Assembly: GCA_947628355.1 (NCBI GenBank)
Contig: CANQZO010000015.1
Coordinates: 1 to 16,090 of the forward strand
Origin: Candidatus Gastranaerophilales bacterium
GTDB taxonomy: Bacteria > Cyanobacteriota > Vampirovibrionia > Gastranaerophilales > Gastranaerophilaceae
Length of the DNA: 16,090 nt
Direction of reading: 5' to 3'
In this document: one piece after another, positions 1-7,004 of the stretch
Layout: every line of letters starts with the position of its first letter
Numbering within the stretch: position 1 is the stretch's first letter
The notes under the pieces: model-generated
Told to the model about the DNA's origin: nothing
Databases searched by the model: none
What the model saw: the letters and a program-made list of their open reading frames with translations, nothing else
Made by a program: the position numbers and the translations under genes

Positions 1-1650
1 CGCTTCAATGGCAGCGTCAGAGCCTATCGCTCCCATTGCAATGCCTATATCGGCTCTTGATAAAACAGGCGCGTCATTTATTCCGTCGCCCGCAAATGCC
101 AACATATTTTTACCGTCTATTAATTCTTCAACTTTTTCTAATTTTTCATTCGGTAAAAGTTCAGCATAAAACTCATCTGTTTTAAGTTTTTCCGCAACCG
201 CTTGAGCCGATTTTTTTAAATCACCCGTCAACATTACAATTTTTTTAATACCTATATTTTTAAGTGATTTTATTGCAGTTTCAGACTCGGGTTTTATTAC
301 GTCAGATATAACAATATGTCCCATATAACTTTTATTTATGGCGATATGAATTATAGTTCCGGTTGAATGGCATTTAATATAATCTATATTATATTTATCC
401 ATCAATTTTTCATTTCCCGCAATAACTTCAATGTCATCAATATTTGCGATTACACCGTTTCCGCTTATTTCTTGAATGTTTTTAACTCTTGTTATATCAA
501 AATCCTTATTATACGCACGTTTTAAGCTGACTGCGATAGGATGAGAACTTGCACTCTCGGCAAGTGCTGCGTACTCTATTAATTTATTTTCTTCTATTTT
601 ATTATGATGTATTGCATTAACCTCAAAAACGCCTTTTGTTAAAGTCCCCGTTTTATCAAAGACAACAGTTTTAACCTTAGATAAAGTTTCCAGATAATTT
701 GAACCTTTAATTAAAATACCCGCTCTTGACGCACCGCCAATCCCTGCGAAGAACGACAGCGGAATACTGACAACTAAAGCACAAGGACAGCTGATTACAA
801 GGAATGTTAAGGCTCTATACACCCATATATTCCACAGAGCAGGAAAATGTAAAATTAATACCCGAAATAATGGCGGAAATACTGCAAGAATAAGTGCAGA
901 AATAACAACAACAGGAGTATAAACCCGTGCAAATTTCGATATAAAATCTTCCGATTTTGATTTTTTTGAACTTGCATTTTCAACCAGCTCCAAGATTTTA
1001 GATACTGTTGATTCCCCAAAATTTTTGGTTACTTTAACCTTTAACAGCCCCGTCAAATTAATTGAGCCCGAAATAATTTCATCACCGGCCTCAACATTTT
1101 TAGGTACACTCTCGCCCGTTAGCGCGGAGGTATTGACAGATGAACTTCCATCAATAATAATCCCGTCCAACGGCACTTTTTCGCCTGCGGATATTATAAT
1201 TACATTGCCGATATTAACTTCCTCGGGACTGACTTTTTCAAGCCTGCCGTCTTTTTCAATATTGGCATAATCCGGTCTGATATCCATTAATTCGGATATA
1301 TTTTTTCGGCTTTTTGCGACAGCGACGCTCTGGAAAAACTCTCCGATTTGATAAAAAAGCATAACTGCTATAGCTTCGACATAATCGCCCGGTTGCGCGT
1401 GAGCTTCATTATATAAAGCAAGCGCAATTGCTCCAAGCGTTGCAACAGCCATTAATAAAGACTCATCAAAGGGTTTGCGATTCATAAGCCCTTTAACTGC
1501 CTTTTTGATAATATCATGCCCGATTATAAAATAAGGTATCATGTACGCAATAAATCTAAGCACTCCTTTCATCAGAATAAAATGCAACCCGATAAGCAGA
1601 ATGCCTGCAATGATTATCCTTATTAACATTTTCTTTTGTTTTTTATTCAT
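1..1650 (-). CDS. Zn2+/Cd2+/Pb2+-translocating P1B-type ATPase (C-terminus cut by window edge)
   Basis: Membrane pump that couples ATP hydrolysis to export of divalent heavy metals. The frame is open from the ATG at 1650 to base 1, giving 550 residues. It contains the actuator TGES loop (178-181), the metal-site CPC at 288-290 followed by ALVVSIP, the phosphorylation motif DKTGT (D332), the SHP motif (H370-P371) and the hinge GDGIND (521-526). The CPCx4SxP arrangement is the established signature of the P1B-2 (Zn/Cd/Pb) subgroup rather than the copper subgroup. About 70 residues, including the last membrane helices, should lie beyond base 1. The protein has no N-terminal metal-binding domain; that domain is the separate upstream gene at 1661-1879. 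The spacing is 10 bp and no ribosome binding site is visible, so translation is probably coupled. Last gene visible in a MarR-HMA-ATPase operon. GC looks higher here than in the accessory genes to the right. Confidence 0.95.
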   Translation of the reverse strand, partial: MNKKQKKMLIRIIIAGILLIGLHFILMKGVLRFIAYMIPYFIIGHDIIKKAVKGLMNRKPFDESLLMAVATLGAIALALYNEAHAQPGDYVEAIAVMLFYQIGEFFQSVAVAKSRKNISELMDIRPDYANIEKDGRLEKVSPEEVNIGNVIIISAGEKVPLDGIIIDGSSSVNTSALTGESVPKNVEAGDEIISGSINLTGLLKVKVTKNFGESTVSKILELVENASSKKSKSEDFISKFARVYTPVVVISALILAVFPPLFRVLILHFPALWNIWVYRALTFLVISCPCALVVSIPLSFFAGIGGASRAGILIKGSNYLETLSKVKTVVFDKTGTLTKGVFEVNAIHHNKIEENKLIEYAALAESASSHPIAVSLKRAYNKDFDITRVKNIQEISGNGVIANIDDIEVIAGNEKLMDKYNIDYIKCHSTGTIIHIAINKSYMGHIVISDVIKPESETAIKSLKNIGIKKIVMLTGDLKKSAQAVAEKLKTDEFYAELLPNEKLEKVEELIDGKNMLAFAGDGINDAPVLSRADIGIAMGAIGSDAAIEA

Positions 1651-1660
1651 AATCGGCACG

Positions 1661-1879
1661 CTAAATATATATTTCGCAGTCATCCTCAACTTTTTTGCAA
1701 TTTTTCAAAACATCGCGCATAACTGCATTAATATCAACGTCATTAATAAATTCAACATCCATTTTTTGAGTCATAAAATTTACTACCGCATTTTTAACCC
1801 CGTCTGTTTTTTTTGCGGCTTCTTCCATTAAGTTCGCACAATTTGCACAATCAACTTCTATTTTATAAGATTTTTTCAT
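1661..1879 (-). CDS. Stand-alone heavy-metal-associated (HMA) domain protein
   Basis: Small cytoplasmic metal-binding protein of 72 residues with the ferredoxin-like HMA fold. The CxxC metal-binding motif is in DCANCANLME (C11, C14), followed by the typical DGVKNAVVNFMTQK strand-turn. Two further cysteines near the end (C61, C68) could add ligands. It most likely delivers or senses metal for the ATPase encoded directly downstream, replacing the N-terminal HMA domain which that pump lacks. A strong ribosome binding site (AAAGGAGA, 1887-1894) precedes the ATG, and the ATG overlaps the TGA of the MarR gene by 4 bp (ATGA), so the two are translationally coupled. Metal identity (Zn versus Cd) is inferred from the pump. 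Confidence 0.9.
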   Translation of the reverse strand: MKKSYKIEVDCANCANLMEEAAKKTDGVKNAVVNFMTQKMDVEFINDVDINAVMRDVLKNCKKVEDDCEIYI

Positions 1880-2346
1880 TTTAAATTCTCCTTTATATCG
1901 TTTAACCTGCTCTGTAAGGTTTTTGTGTATTTATTTAAGATGTCATAAGTTATTTCTAAATCTTTTTTATTAAATTGACTAAAAAATGATTTATCTTTTT
2001 CACACCACGTTTCGTGCATTTTCAAGTGTTTATCAAAAACTTCTTGCCCGATTTTAGTCAGTTTATAATATGTTTCTTTCTTATTGTAGGGATTTTTATA
2101 TATGTACACAGCTTTTTTTGTAATTAGTTTTTTTAAAATTTTACTTATTGCTGCTTTTGTTAAATTCATTGATTGTGCAATTTTTGTAACATTAGGATTA
2201 TTAATTTTCCCTATGCTGTCAATGCAGTGCATTTCGGTATAGGCATAATCGGCTAAAATATCGCCAAACTCGTCTTTATACAATATATCAAGTTGATTTG
2301 TGATATCATACAAATTAAATAGTGTATTCAAAATATCATTTTGCAT
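1876..2346 (-). CDS. MarR-family transcriptional regulator, AdcR/ZitR-like zinc sensor
   Basis: 156-residue winged-helix repressor that heads the metal operon. The wHTH spans about residues 50-100 (IAQSMNLTKAAISKILKKL, then a basic wing around KNPYNKKETYY). Histidines, glutamates and cysteines sit where AdcR binds zinc: E38, H40, C41 before the DNA-binding domain, and H107/H111 (DKHLKMHETWC) after the wing. AdcR uses E41/H42 and H108/H112 in the same places. The palindromes upstream (2359-2376 and 2422-2439) resemble the AdcR box, so autoregulation is likely. AdcR and ZitR are zinc co-repressors of uptake genes, but here the operon encodes an apparent exporter, so the regulatory logic may differ. 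MarR family is certain; the zinc-sensor subgroup is an inference. Confidence 0.87.
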   Translation of the reverse strand: MQNDILNTLFNLYDITNQLDILYKDEFGDILADYAYTEMHCIDSIGKINNPNVTKIAQSMNLTKAAISKILKKLITKKAVYIYKNPYNKKETYYKLTKIGQEVFDKHLKMHETWCEKDKSFFSQFNKKDLEITYDILNKYTKTLQSRLNDIKENLK

Positions 2347-2358
2347 TATTACCTCAAA

Positions 2359-2376
2359 TTGTTAACCAGTTAACAA
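2359..2376. promoter_or_regulatory. Zinc-box-like operator O1 for the MarR regulator
   Basis: Perfect palindrome TTGTTAAC-CA-GTTAACAA, 13 bp upstream of the MarR start codon and directly downstream of its predicted -10. The core TAACCAGTTA fits the published AdcR consensus TAACYRGTTA exactly. Bound protein here would block transcription of the regulator-HMA-ATPase operon. Confidence 0.75.
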
Positions 2377-2377
2377 T

Positions 2378-2406
2378 ATTATTTATCATTTTTAATTTTT
2401 TGTCAA
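2378..2406 (-). promoter_or_regulatory. Predicted promoter of the MarR-HMA-ATPase operon
   Basis: Minus-strand -35 TTGACA (2406-2401), a 17-nt spacer, and -10 AATAAT (2383-2378). It is flanked by O1 just downstream and O2 upstream, an arrangement suited to repression by the MarR product. The -10 is imperfect and the region is AT-rich, so the exact hexamer is uncertain. Confidence 0.6.
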
Positions 2407-2421
2407 TTCTTTGATAAATTT

Positions 2422-2439
2422 TTGTTAACAAGTTGACAA
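2422..2439. promoter_or_regulatory. Second zinc-box-like operator O2
   Basis: TTGTTAAC-AA-GTTGACAA, a second copy of O1 with one arm mismatch and a different centre. It begins 63 bp from O1, about six helical turns, so two dimers could sit on one DNA face. Its right half contains the -35 TTGACA of a plus-strand promoter for the gene at 2499. Confidence 0.65.
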
Positions 2440-2460
2440 TTATATAATAATTTATATTAT
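2433..2460 (+). promoter_or_regulatory. Predicted promoter of the SGNH-like gene
   Basis: -35 TTGACA (2433-2438), 16-nt spacer, -10 TATTAT (2455-2460), 38 bp upstream of the ATG at 2499. The -35 is embedded in operator O2, so the divergent metal regulator could control this gene too. Confidence 0.5.
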
Positions 2461-2498
2461 TAAATTACTTCTTTATTTTTTACAAGAAAGATTTTTTC

Positions 2499-3635
2499 AT
2501 GAATAAAAAAAATAAAAATATATTGTTTATAGTAGTTGTAATTGTAATTATAAGTTTTATTGCGCCCTTTAATTATATTATGGATCCCTTAAATTGCAAT
2601 TCCCCTCAAAAAGTGCGTAGTTATTTTTTTGACAACAATTATAATTATGACATGACATTCTTGGTATTAAAACTGGATAAAGTTAACAAGTATCAAAGTG
2701 TTATTATAGGCGGTTCGGATGTAAACTCAATGATGATTTCTTCCTCTCCTTTTTATAAAAGATTAACATTAACGGGAAGCGGACTTAAACAAATATATGA
2801 AGCATTAGAGGCATTTATAGATTTACATCCCGAAACGAAATCCGTAATAATTAATATATCTTATTTGCAGTTATTATTTTCTAACTATATAGATTTACCA
2901 AAATATACGGGTGCGAATTTGAATGTAAACGAAATAACAAAATTATATTTTTCAATAAGCACCACAAAAGAAAGTATTTTGTTATTTACTGATAAAATTA
3001 AACTTTTTTTTCGAGAAACATTTGTGAAATCTAATAATGATAATTCAAATACCATAAATAATCAAAAAGAATTTTGTGTTTATCCATATCGAAAATTTAC
3101 ATTTGAAAGAAATTATGAAAAACTGCAATCCAAACAAAAGGAGAACTTTCAATATTTGGAAAAAATGGTAAACTTACTAAAAAGTAAAAATATTAAAATT
3201 AATTTTACTATATCCCCTGCGAATTCAATGATATTAGCAAATATTTACAAAGATAAATATTATAGAAAAATTATAGAAGATTTTAAACACTTTCTTGTGA
3301 GTTTAGATGTAAATGTATATGATATGGCTTATGCCAATAAATATACAAATTCTAAAATCACTTCAGCTGATAATTATTTATATAGAGATATGATGCACCC
3401 ATCAATACTTATGGGAGATAAAATCTTTAATATATTTTTTGATCCAAAAAATGATAAAAAAGATTTTTATTATATACTCACTAAAGAAAATATAAATAAG
3501 GTTATAGAAAAAGAAAATTATTATATTGAAGATTACATAAAAAGTAATAAAAAGTTAATTAAATTTTATGATAATACCAACCTTGACACTAATTATGCAT
3601 ATTGCAGACCAATTCTTGATATTTTAGACCGATAA
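2499..3635 (+). CDS. Membrane-anchored SGNH-hydrolase-like protein (DltD/AlgX-like fold)
   Basis: 378-residue protein with a single N-terminal membrane segment (about residues 8-24) after a lysine-rich cytoplasmic tip, then an extracytoplasmic domain. Two SGNH-type signatures are visible: VIIGGSDVN, with the likely nucleophile S73 after a hydrophobic strand, and RDMMHPS (D297-x-x-H300), the C-terminal Asp/His pair. This layout resembles DltD and alginate or cell-wall O-acyltransferase partners, suggesting work on envelope polysaccharide or acyl esters; the substrate cannot be read from sequence. A weak ribosome binding site (AAGAAAG) lies upstream. It is divergent from the metal operon and shares its control region. 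Tail-to-tail with the WYL gene. Fold assignment is moderate; enzymatic activity is inferred. Confidence 0.7.
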   Translation: MNKKNKNILFIVVVIVIISFIAPFNYIMDPLNCNSPQKVRSYFFDNNYNYDMTFLVLKLDKVNKYQSVIIGGSDVNSMMISSSPFYKRLTLTGSGLKQIYEALEAFIDLHPETKSVIINISYLQLLFSNYIDLPKYTGANLNVNEITKLYFSISTTKESILLFTDKIKLFFRETFVKSNNDNSNTINNQKEFCVYPYRKFTFERNYEKLQSKQKENFQYLEKMVNLLKSKNIKINFTISPANSMILANIYKDKYYRKIIEDFKHFLVSLDVNVYDMAYANKYTNSKITSADNYLYRDMMHPSILMGDKIFNIFFDPKNDKKDFYYILTKENINKVIEKENYYIEDYIKSNKKLIKFYDNTNLDTNYAYCRPILDILDR

Positions 3636-3651
3636 TAATGAATAAATCCGT

Positions 3652-3688
3652 AATATTTGCAGATTTTAATGCCATATTGCTAAATATT
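3652..3688. terminator. Possible weak bidirectional terminator between convergent genes
   Basis: Inverted repeat AATATTTGCA / TGCTAAATATT with one bulged base, between the stop of the SGNH-like gene and overlapping the last codons of the WYL gene. Low GC makes it a weak terminator at best. Confidence 0.25.
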
Positions 3689-4651
3689 ATCTAAAACATT
3701 TTCTATATAAGTTTTATAGAGTTCTTTTAATTTATTTGGTTTTTTGATTTTTACATTCTTTCCCCATTTAAAGAGTTCAAAACATATTGCCATAACTCCG
3801 CCCGAGGTAAATTTTACTTCAACATTACCGCTATCAAGCCGTTTAATTTTTTGCGTTGGGTGAAAATGGTAGTTTAAAACATCCTCTGCTATTGATTTAT
3901 CAAATTCCAATACAACATTAACGGGTTCTTCCTGATATATTGAAAATGATTTATTACAATATTCCCGCAATGAAAATTTCTCGTCTTTGTCAAAATATTC
4001 TTCAGTAATTTCAAGATTTTTTATTTTATCAACCTTATAAAGCCTCAAATCGTTCACATACTCATTAAACCCGACAAGATAATATTTATCTGATATTATC
4101 ACACCGTATGGGTTCAAAGTTATTGTGCGGTTTCCTTTATCCGTTAGATAATCAAACTTGATTTTTTTAAACGAGAGCATTGCACACCTAAGCATTTCCA
4201 TAGTTTTAGGGTCGGCTTTTACCCTTGAGTACTGTCTTACGGCAAAGCCTTCAGATTCTATTACGGCTTCAATATCGTTTTCTAAAGCTCTTGCATTCTT
4301 TTGCGGGGTCAGCGCTTTTATTTTTAATATCAATTCATCAAGCTGTTTTTTGCGATTTTCATCATCAGATAGACCTTTTAAATACTCTAAATTTGCAAAA
4401 TCATCAACAGAAAAAGAAATTAAAGAGTTCATTGTGCCTTTAACAAAACGCCAGCGCTTTTTCTTGTCAAATGACGGTACTTCTTCAATTTTATCGGGGA
4501 ACATTTCAAACAATAATGTTTTCATCCTCTCGGCTGAGCGCCTTGAGCATTCAAAATGTTGTCTGATGTCTTCAATGCAAAGCCCCGTGAAGCTGTTTTG
4601 AAACATCATCGCCAACTCTATTATTTGTTCCGCTTTATTTAATCGTGACAT
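3680..4651 (-). CDS. WYL-domain transcriptional regulator
   Basis: 323-residue regulator. An N-terminal winged helix (about 5-70, LCIEDIRQHFECSRRSAERM) is followed by a WYL domain (about 155-218; TLNPYGVIISDKYYLVGF, then LRLYKVDKIKNLEI) and a C-terminal WCX-type extension (about 235-323). WYL domains are Sm-like ligand or nucleic-acid sensors, and regulators of this build (BrxR/CapW-like) often control anti-phage operons. Here it lies next to, and divergent from, the DnaB-like/reverse transcriptase operon. An AAGGAT ribosome binding site precedes the ATG. A perfect 12-bp palindrome 29 bp upstream could be its own operator. Domain call is confident; the defence link rests on context only. Confidence 0.9.
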   Translation of the reverse strand: MSRLNKAEQIIELAMMFQNSFTGLCIEDIRQHFECSRRSAERMKTLLFEMFPDKIEEVPSFDKKKRWRFVKGTMNSLISFSVDDFANLEYLKGLSDDENRKKQLDELILKIKALTPQKNARALENDIEAVIESEGFAVRQYSRVKADPKTMEMLRCAMLSFKKIKFDYLTDKGNRTITLNPYGVIISDKYYLVGFNEYVNDLRLYKVDKIKNLEITEEYFDKDEKFSLREYCNKSFSIYQEEPVNVVLEFDKSIAEDVLNYHFHPTQKIKRLDSGNVEVKFTSGGVMAICFELFKWGKNVKIKKPNKLKELYKTYIENVLDNI

Positions 4652-4679
4652 TATCTATCCTTTTTTATTTTGACTGCAT

Positions 4680-4691
4680 ACTAAATTTAGT
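4680..4691. promoter_or_regulatory. Palindromic candidate operator of the WYL gene
   Basis: Perfect 12-bp palindrome ACTAAATTTAGT, 28 bp before the WYL start codon, between that gene and the upstream minus-strand gene. It overlaps a plausible minus-strand -10 (TAGTAT) with TTATCA 17 nt before it. Short and AT-rich, so chance occurrence is possible. Confidence 0.4.
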
Positions 4692-4706
4692 AAAATTATT
4701 TGATAA

Positions 4707-5060
4707 TTATTCATTCAGTTCCGAAAACACCTTTTTAAACTTATTTATATAATCAGTTTCTTTTATTTTATCTTCTATATATTCTTTAATTTTTTGCCGG
4801 TATTTTAATTCTTTATATTCTTCTAAATCAATTAATTTTTTATATCTTGTATAGTTCCATGTGTCATTTCCGTTAAATTTTAATGGTATTTTTTCAAATA
4901 ATTCTTTTATTTTTTTTCTTCTTTTTTCCAATCCTTCATCTGCTTCCGCTATACAAATTTCAACATAAAGGCATTTGTTATATGCAAAATTAATAAAGTT
5001 AATGCAGGATAAAACTTCATCAGGCATATAAGAACAACCTTTTAATTTATATTTGTCCAC
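4707..5060 (-). CDS. Small unknown protein, possibly the C-terminal remnant of a larger (DUF4268-like) protein
   Basis: 117 residues from a GTG at 5060 (an ATG at codon 12 is an alternative start). No ribosome binding site is seen. The composition is charged and helical: a hydrophobic strand (CLYVEICIAEAD), a basic helix (EKRRKKIKELFEKI), then a long acidic/basic helix to the end (KYRQKIKEYIEDKIKETDY...). The order strand, KK-rich helix, W-containing segment and terminal helix ending in KVFSELNE resembles DUF4268-type C-terminal domains, which often follow a PD-(D/E)XK nuclease; this is from memory and weak. Upstream coding-like sequence in another frame (5042-5128) suggests the N-terminus was lost by frameshift. 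Same strand as the WYL gene, 55 bp before it. Confidence 0.5.
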   Translation of the reverse strand: MDKYKLKGCSYMPDEVLSCINFINFAYNKCLYVEICIAEADEGLEKRRKKIKELFEKIPLKFNGNDTWNYTRYKKLIDLEEYKELKYRQKIKEYIEDKIKETDYINKFKKVFSELNE

Positions 5061-5128
5061 ACTTTAGGAAGAATTTTTATTGCCTTTTCTGCTTCTTCCA
5101 GTATTTCAATTTCACCTTTTTTCTGCAT
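5042..5128 (-). pseudogene. Short ORF fragment overlapping the start of the next gene, possible frameshifted N-terminal part
   Basis: Reads M-QKKGEIEILEEAEKAIKIL-PKVWTNIN from an ATG at 5128, and the open frame continues upstream for about 13 more codons without a start. It ends 18 bp inside the 4707-5060 gene in another frame. The helical, charged composition resembles that gene, so a single frameshift around 5050-5065 would join them. It could also be an independent small peptide or chance. Confidence 0.3.
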
Positions 5129-5205
5129 ATCAATGAGAATTTCTTGTAATATTTTATATATTTCCGTTTTTTAATTTTCTCACATTTTTATTCTACCACG
5201 CATAT

Positions 5206-5222
5206 ATGTCATATTTTGACAT
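5206..5222. repeat. 17-bp palindromic site at the left edge of the reverse transcriptase operon (copy 1 of 3)
   Basis: ATGTCA-TATTT-TGACAT, a perfect 6-bp inverted repeat, 35 bp before the ATG of the DnaB-like gene. Related sites lie at 7101-7117 and 8905-8921, all in the same orientation. It may be an operator for the DnaB-RT operon or a module-boundary sequence. Confidence 0.45.
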
Positions 5223-5257
5223 GGGTGCGAGTAATAATAAAAACAGGAGGATTAATC

Positions 5258-6094
5258 ATGATAAAAAAAGAATTACTTGAAAAAGTTAAAAATCAAATTT
5301 TAGAACCGCAAGAACCTCAATTTCAGACAGGTTTTAGAGATTTGGACTTGTTATTGGCATCTGTCGAAAAATCAAGCATTATAACAATCGGGGGAAGACC
5401 TGCTATGGGAAAAACATCATTTGCCGTTTCAATTATGTTAAAGTTTTTGGAACAAAATAAAAAATGTTTATTCTTTTCTTTGAGAAGAAGTAAAGGTTAC
5501 TTTATAAAAAGGATTATTCCGACAATAGCTGAAGTCGATTGTTCAAGATTTAATAGGAATACAACGGTATTAAACGAAAACGAAAAAGAAAAAATCTCGA
5601 CAGCATTTGAGAAATTATCAAAATTTAATTTAACAATTATTGATGACATACAAAAAATTGAAGGAATAAAAGAAAAAATTGAACAAGAAAAGCCTGAAAT
5701 TGTATTTATCGATTATCTGCAATTAATTGATACCCCGATTAAAAAACAAAGAAATGATGCAATCGAAGATATAATGCTAAGTTTAAAAGAAGTTGCAAAA
5801 GATAATAATTGTACAATTTTTGTATTATCTCAATTATCAAGAGCCATAGAAAGCAGATGCGATAAAAGACCAATGCTTTGCGATTTAAGAGATTCGGGTG
5901 CAATTGAAACAATATCTGATGTCGTCTTATTTATATATAGAGACGAATATTACACCAGAGATATTGTTGAAAATAAAGGCAGGACTGAAATTATTGCCGC
6001 TAAAAACAGTTATGGTTCAACATCCGTATTAGAACTTTTATTTAGAGCATCAATTATGAAATTTTTGGAGCCGATTAAAGTTTATGATTTTTAA
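5258..6094 (+). CDS. Stand-alone DnaB-like RecA-fold ATPase, catalytically degenerate
   Basis: 278 residues matching only the C-terminal RecA-like domain of the replicative helicase DnaB; the N-terminal primase-interaction domain is absent. Walker A GGRPAMGKTS (45-54, K52), Walker B IVFIDYLQLI (148-157, D152), the LSQLSRAIESR motif (190-200) and LRDSGAIETISDVVLF (210-225) are all clear. Two differences stand out: the FSLEM glutamate that activates water in DnaB is arginine here (FSLRR, R76), and the KQRNG arginine-finger motif reads AKNSYG (S251 where Arg is expected). ATP binding looks kept and hydrolysis doubtful. The start at 5258 has a strong AGGAGG 7 nt upstream; the in-frame TTG at 5216 has none. 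The gene overlaps the reverse transcriptase gene by 11 bp, so the two probably act together. Confidence 0.88.
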   Translation: MIKKELLEKVKNQILEPQEPQFQTGFRDLDLLLASVEKSSIITIGGRPAMGKTSFAVSIMLKFLEQNKKCLFFSLRRSKGYFIKRIIPTIAEVDCSRFNRNTTVLNENEKEKISTAFEKLSKFNLTIIDDIQKIEGIKEKIEQEKPEIVFIDYLQLIDTPIKKQRNDAIEDIMLSLKEVAKDNNCTIFVLSQLSRAIESRCDKRPMLCDLRDSGAIETISDVVLFIYRDEYYTRDIVENKGRTEIIAAKNSYGSTSVLELLFRASIMKFLEPIKVYDF

Positions 6095-6947
6095 TAAAAA
6101 TAAAATTTTTATAACAAAAGAACTTTATTATACGGTTAAATTTATAAAAAACCGTATAATATATGTTCCTAATGATGAATTGAAGAAAAAGCAGAGATTT
6201 TTCCTGAAGGCAATAAAATGGCTATATCCTTATAAAATAAATACGCGCGTGTGCGCTAAAATCCACTCTGGCAAAAAGTGGATTTTAAAAATGGATATAA
6301 AAGATTTTTTTAATTCCGTGTCCTATAACTCTATTGAGGAAGTCATTAAAAAAGTTTGTTTAAGATTAAATAAAAATGAAAAATACCTTGAATATTTGTC
6401 GCTTGTAACAGTCAATTCAAAACTTCCTGTGGGTGCACCTACTTCAAGCCATATGGCAAATGCCTGTTTTTTGCCGATAGATAAAAATATAAGTGCTCTA
6501 TGCAATGCTTTCGGGGTCGATTACACAAGGTACGTCGATGATTTAACCTTTTCATCATACAGCAGGGAAAATCTTAAAATCATAGAAAACAAAGTAAAAG
6601 AAATATTGATTTTCTACGGTTACAAAACAAATCAAAAAAAAACAAAATATATATCCGATAATAAACAGCAAAATATTTTAGGGCTTGTGGTAAATAACTA
6701 TAAAGTAAGATTATCTAAAGACTTTAAACGTAAAATAAGAGCTATGCTTCACAGCTACTTTGTTTTTATAAGCAGAGAAAATAAAAATATTAAATATCTT
6801 GCTTGGGATGAGAAAAGAAAACAAAGTCTTAAAGGTTATCTTGCATATATAAAGCACACAGATAGAGCATTTTATAATCAATTAAAAACATATTCAAAAA
6901 AATTGGCATGTAAGTATTGTGTTGAAGTTTATTTTGAATATTTATAA
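6084..6947 (+). CDS. Retron-type reverse transcriptase
   Basis: 287-residue RNA-directed DNA polymerase without fused domains. RT motifs in order: region 1 (IIYVPNDELKKKQRFFLKAI, 25-44), motif A MDIKDFF (D71), LPVGAPTSSHMAN (114-126), catalytic YVDD (150-153) within YTRYVDDLTFSS, and NILGLVVN (197-204), followed by a thumb-like SLKGYLAYIKH. GAPTS and GLVVN are the pattern of retron RTs such as Ec86. The usual VTG triplet before LVV is ILG here, and about 30-40 residues before region 1 are missing compared with typical retron enzymes. It has no maturase or endonuclease domain, so it is not a group II intron protein. Its ATG lies inside the end of the DnaB-like gene, with GGAG 13 nt upstream. 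Structured non-coding sequence follows the stop at once. Confidence 0.9.
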   Translation: MIFNKNKIFITKELYYTVKFIKNRIIYVPNDELKKKQRFFLKAIKWLYPYKINTRVCAKIHSGKKWILKMDIKDFFNSVSYNSIEEVIKKVCLRLNKNEKYLEYLSLVTVNSKLPVGAPTSSHMANACFLPIDKNISALCNAFGVDYTRYVDDLTFSSYSRENLKIIENKVKEILIFYGYKTNQKKTKYISDNKQQNILGLVVNNYKVRLSKDFKRKIRAMLHSYFVFISRENKNIKYLAWDEKRKQSLKGYLAYIKHTDRAFYNQLKTYSKKLACKYCVEVYFEYL

Positions 6948-7004
6948 CTGCCGTAAAATCAAGAAACCGACCTTAAATATAAGGTCGGACTTGAATTTTT
7001 ACAG
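6948..7004 (+). terminator. Long composite hairpin directly after the RT gene (terminator or part of an ncRNA)
   Basis: A perfect 9-bp stem CCGACCTTA / TAAGGTCGG (6967-6975, 6980-6988; 4-nt loop) is extended by a bulged outer stem pairing 6948-6963 with 6990-7004 (TCAAG/CTTGA, TAAAA/TTTTA, CTG/CAG). A T-run (6996-7000) lies within the outer arm. The inner stem may act as a bidirectional terminator for the convergent RT and nuclease genes. The long outer stem is more than a terminator needs and could belong to a retron-like RNA. Confidence 0.55.

Noticed and set aside
1025..1270. Plus-strand open frame within the P-type ATPase
   Set aside because: It is antisense to strongly conserved ATPase motifs and has no features of its own.
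4158..4601. Plus-strand open frame within the WYL gene
   Set aside because: Shadow of the well-supported minus-strand WYL coding sequence.
5061..5257. Upstream msr-msd RNA for the retron-type RT
   Set aside because: Only the short 5206-5222 palindrome is visible; no long stem or flanking complementary arms, and much of the stretch looks like coding sequence on the other strand.
5216..5257. TTG start for the DnaB-like gene
   Set aside because: The ATG at 5258 has AGGAGG at ideal distance; the TTG lies in the palindrome and has none.
6084..6947. Diversity-generating retroelement or group II intron
   Set aside because: The motif is LPVGAPTSS with YVDD as in retrons, there is no maturase/endonuclease domain, and I saw no template/variable repeat pair or intron domain V.
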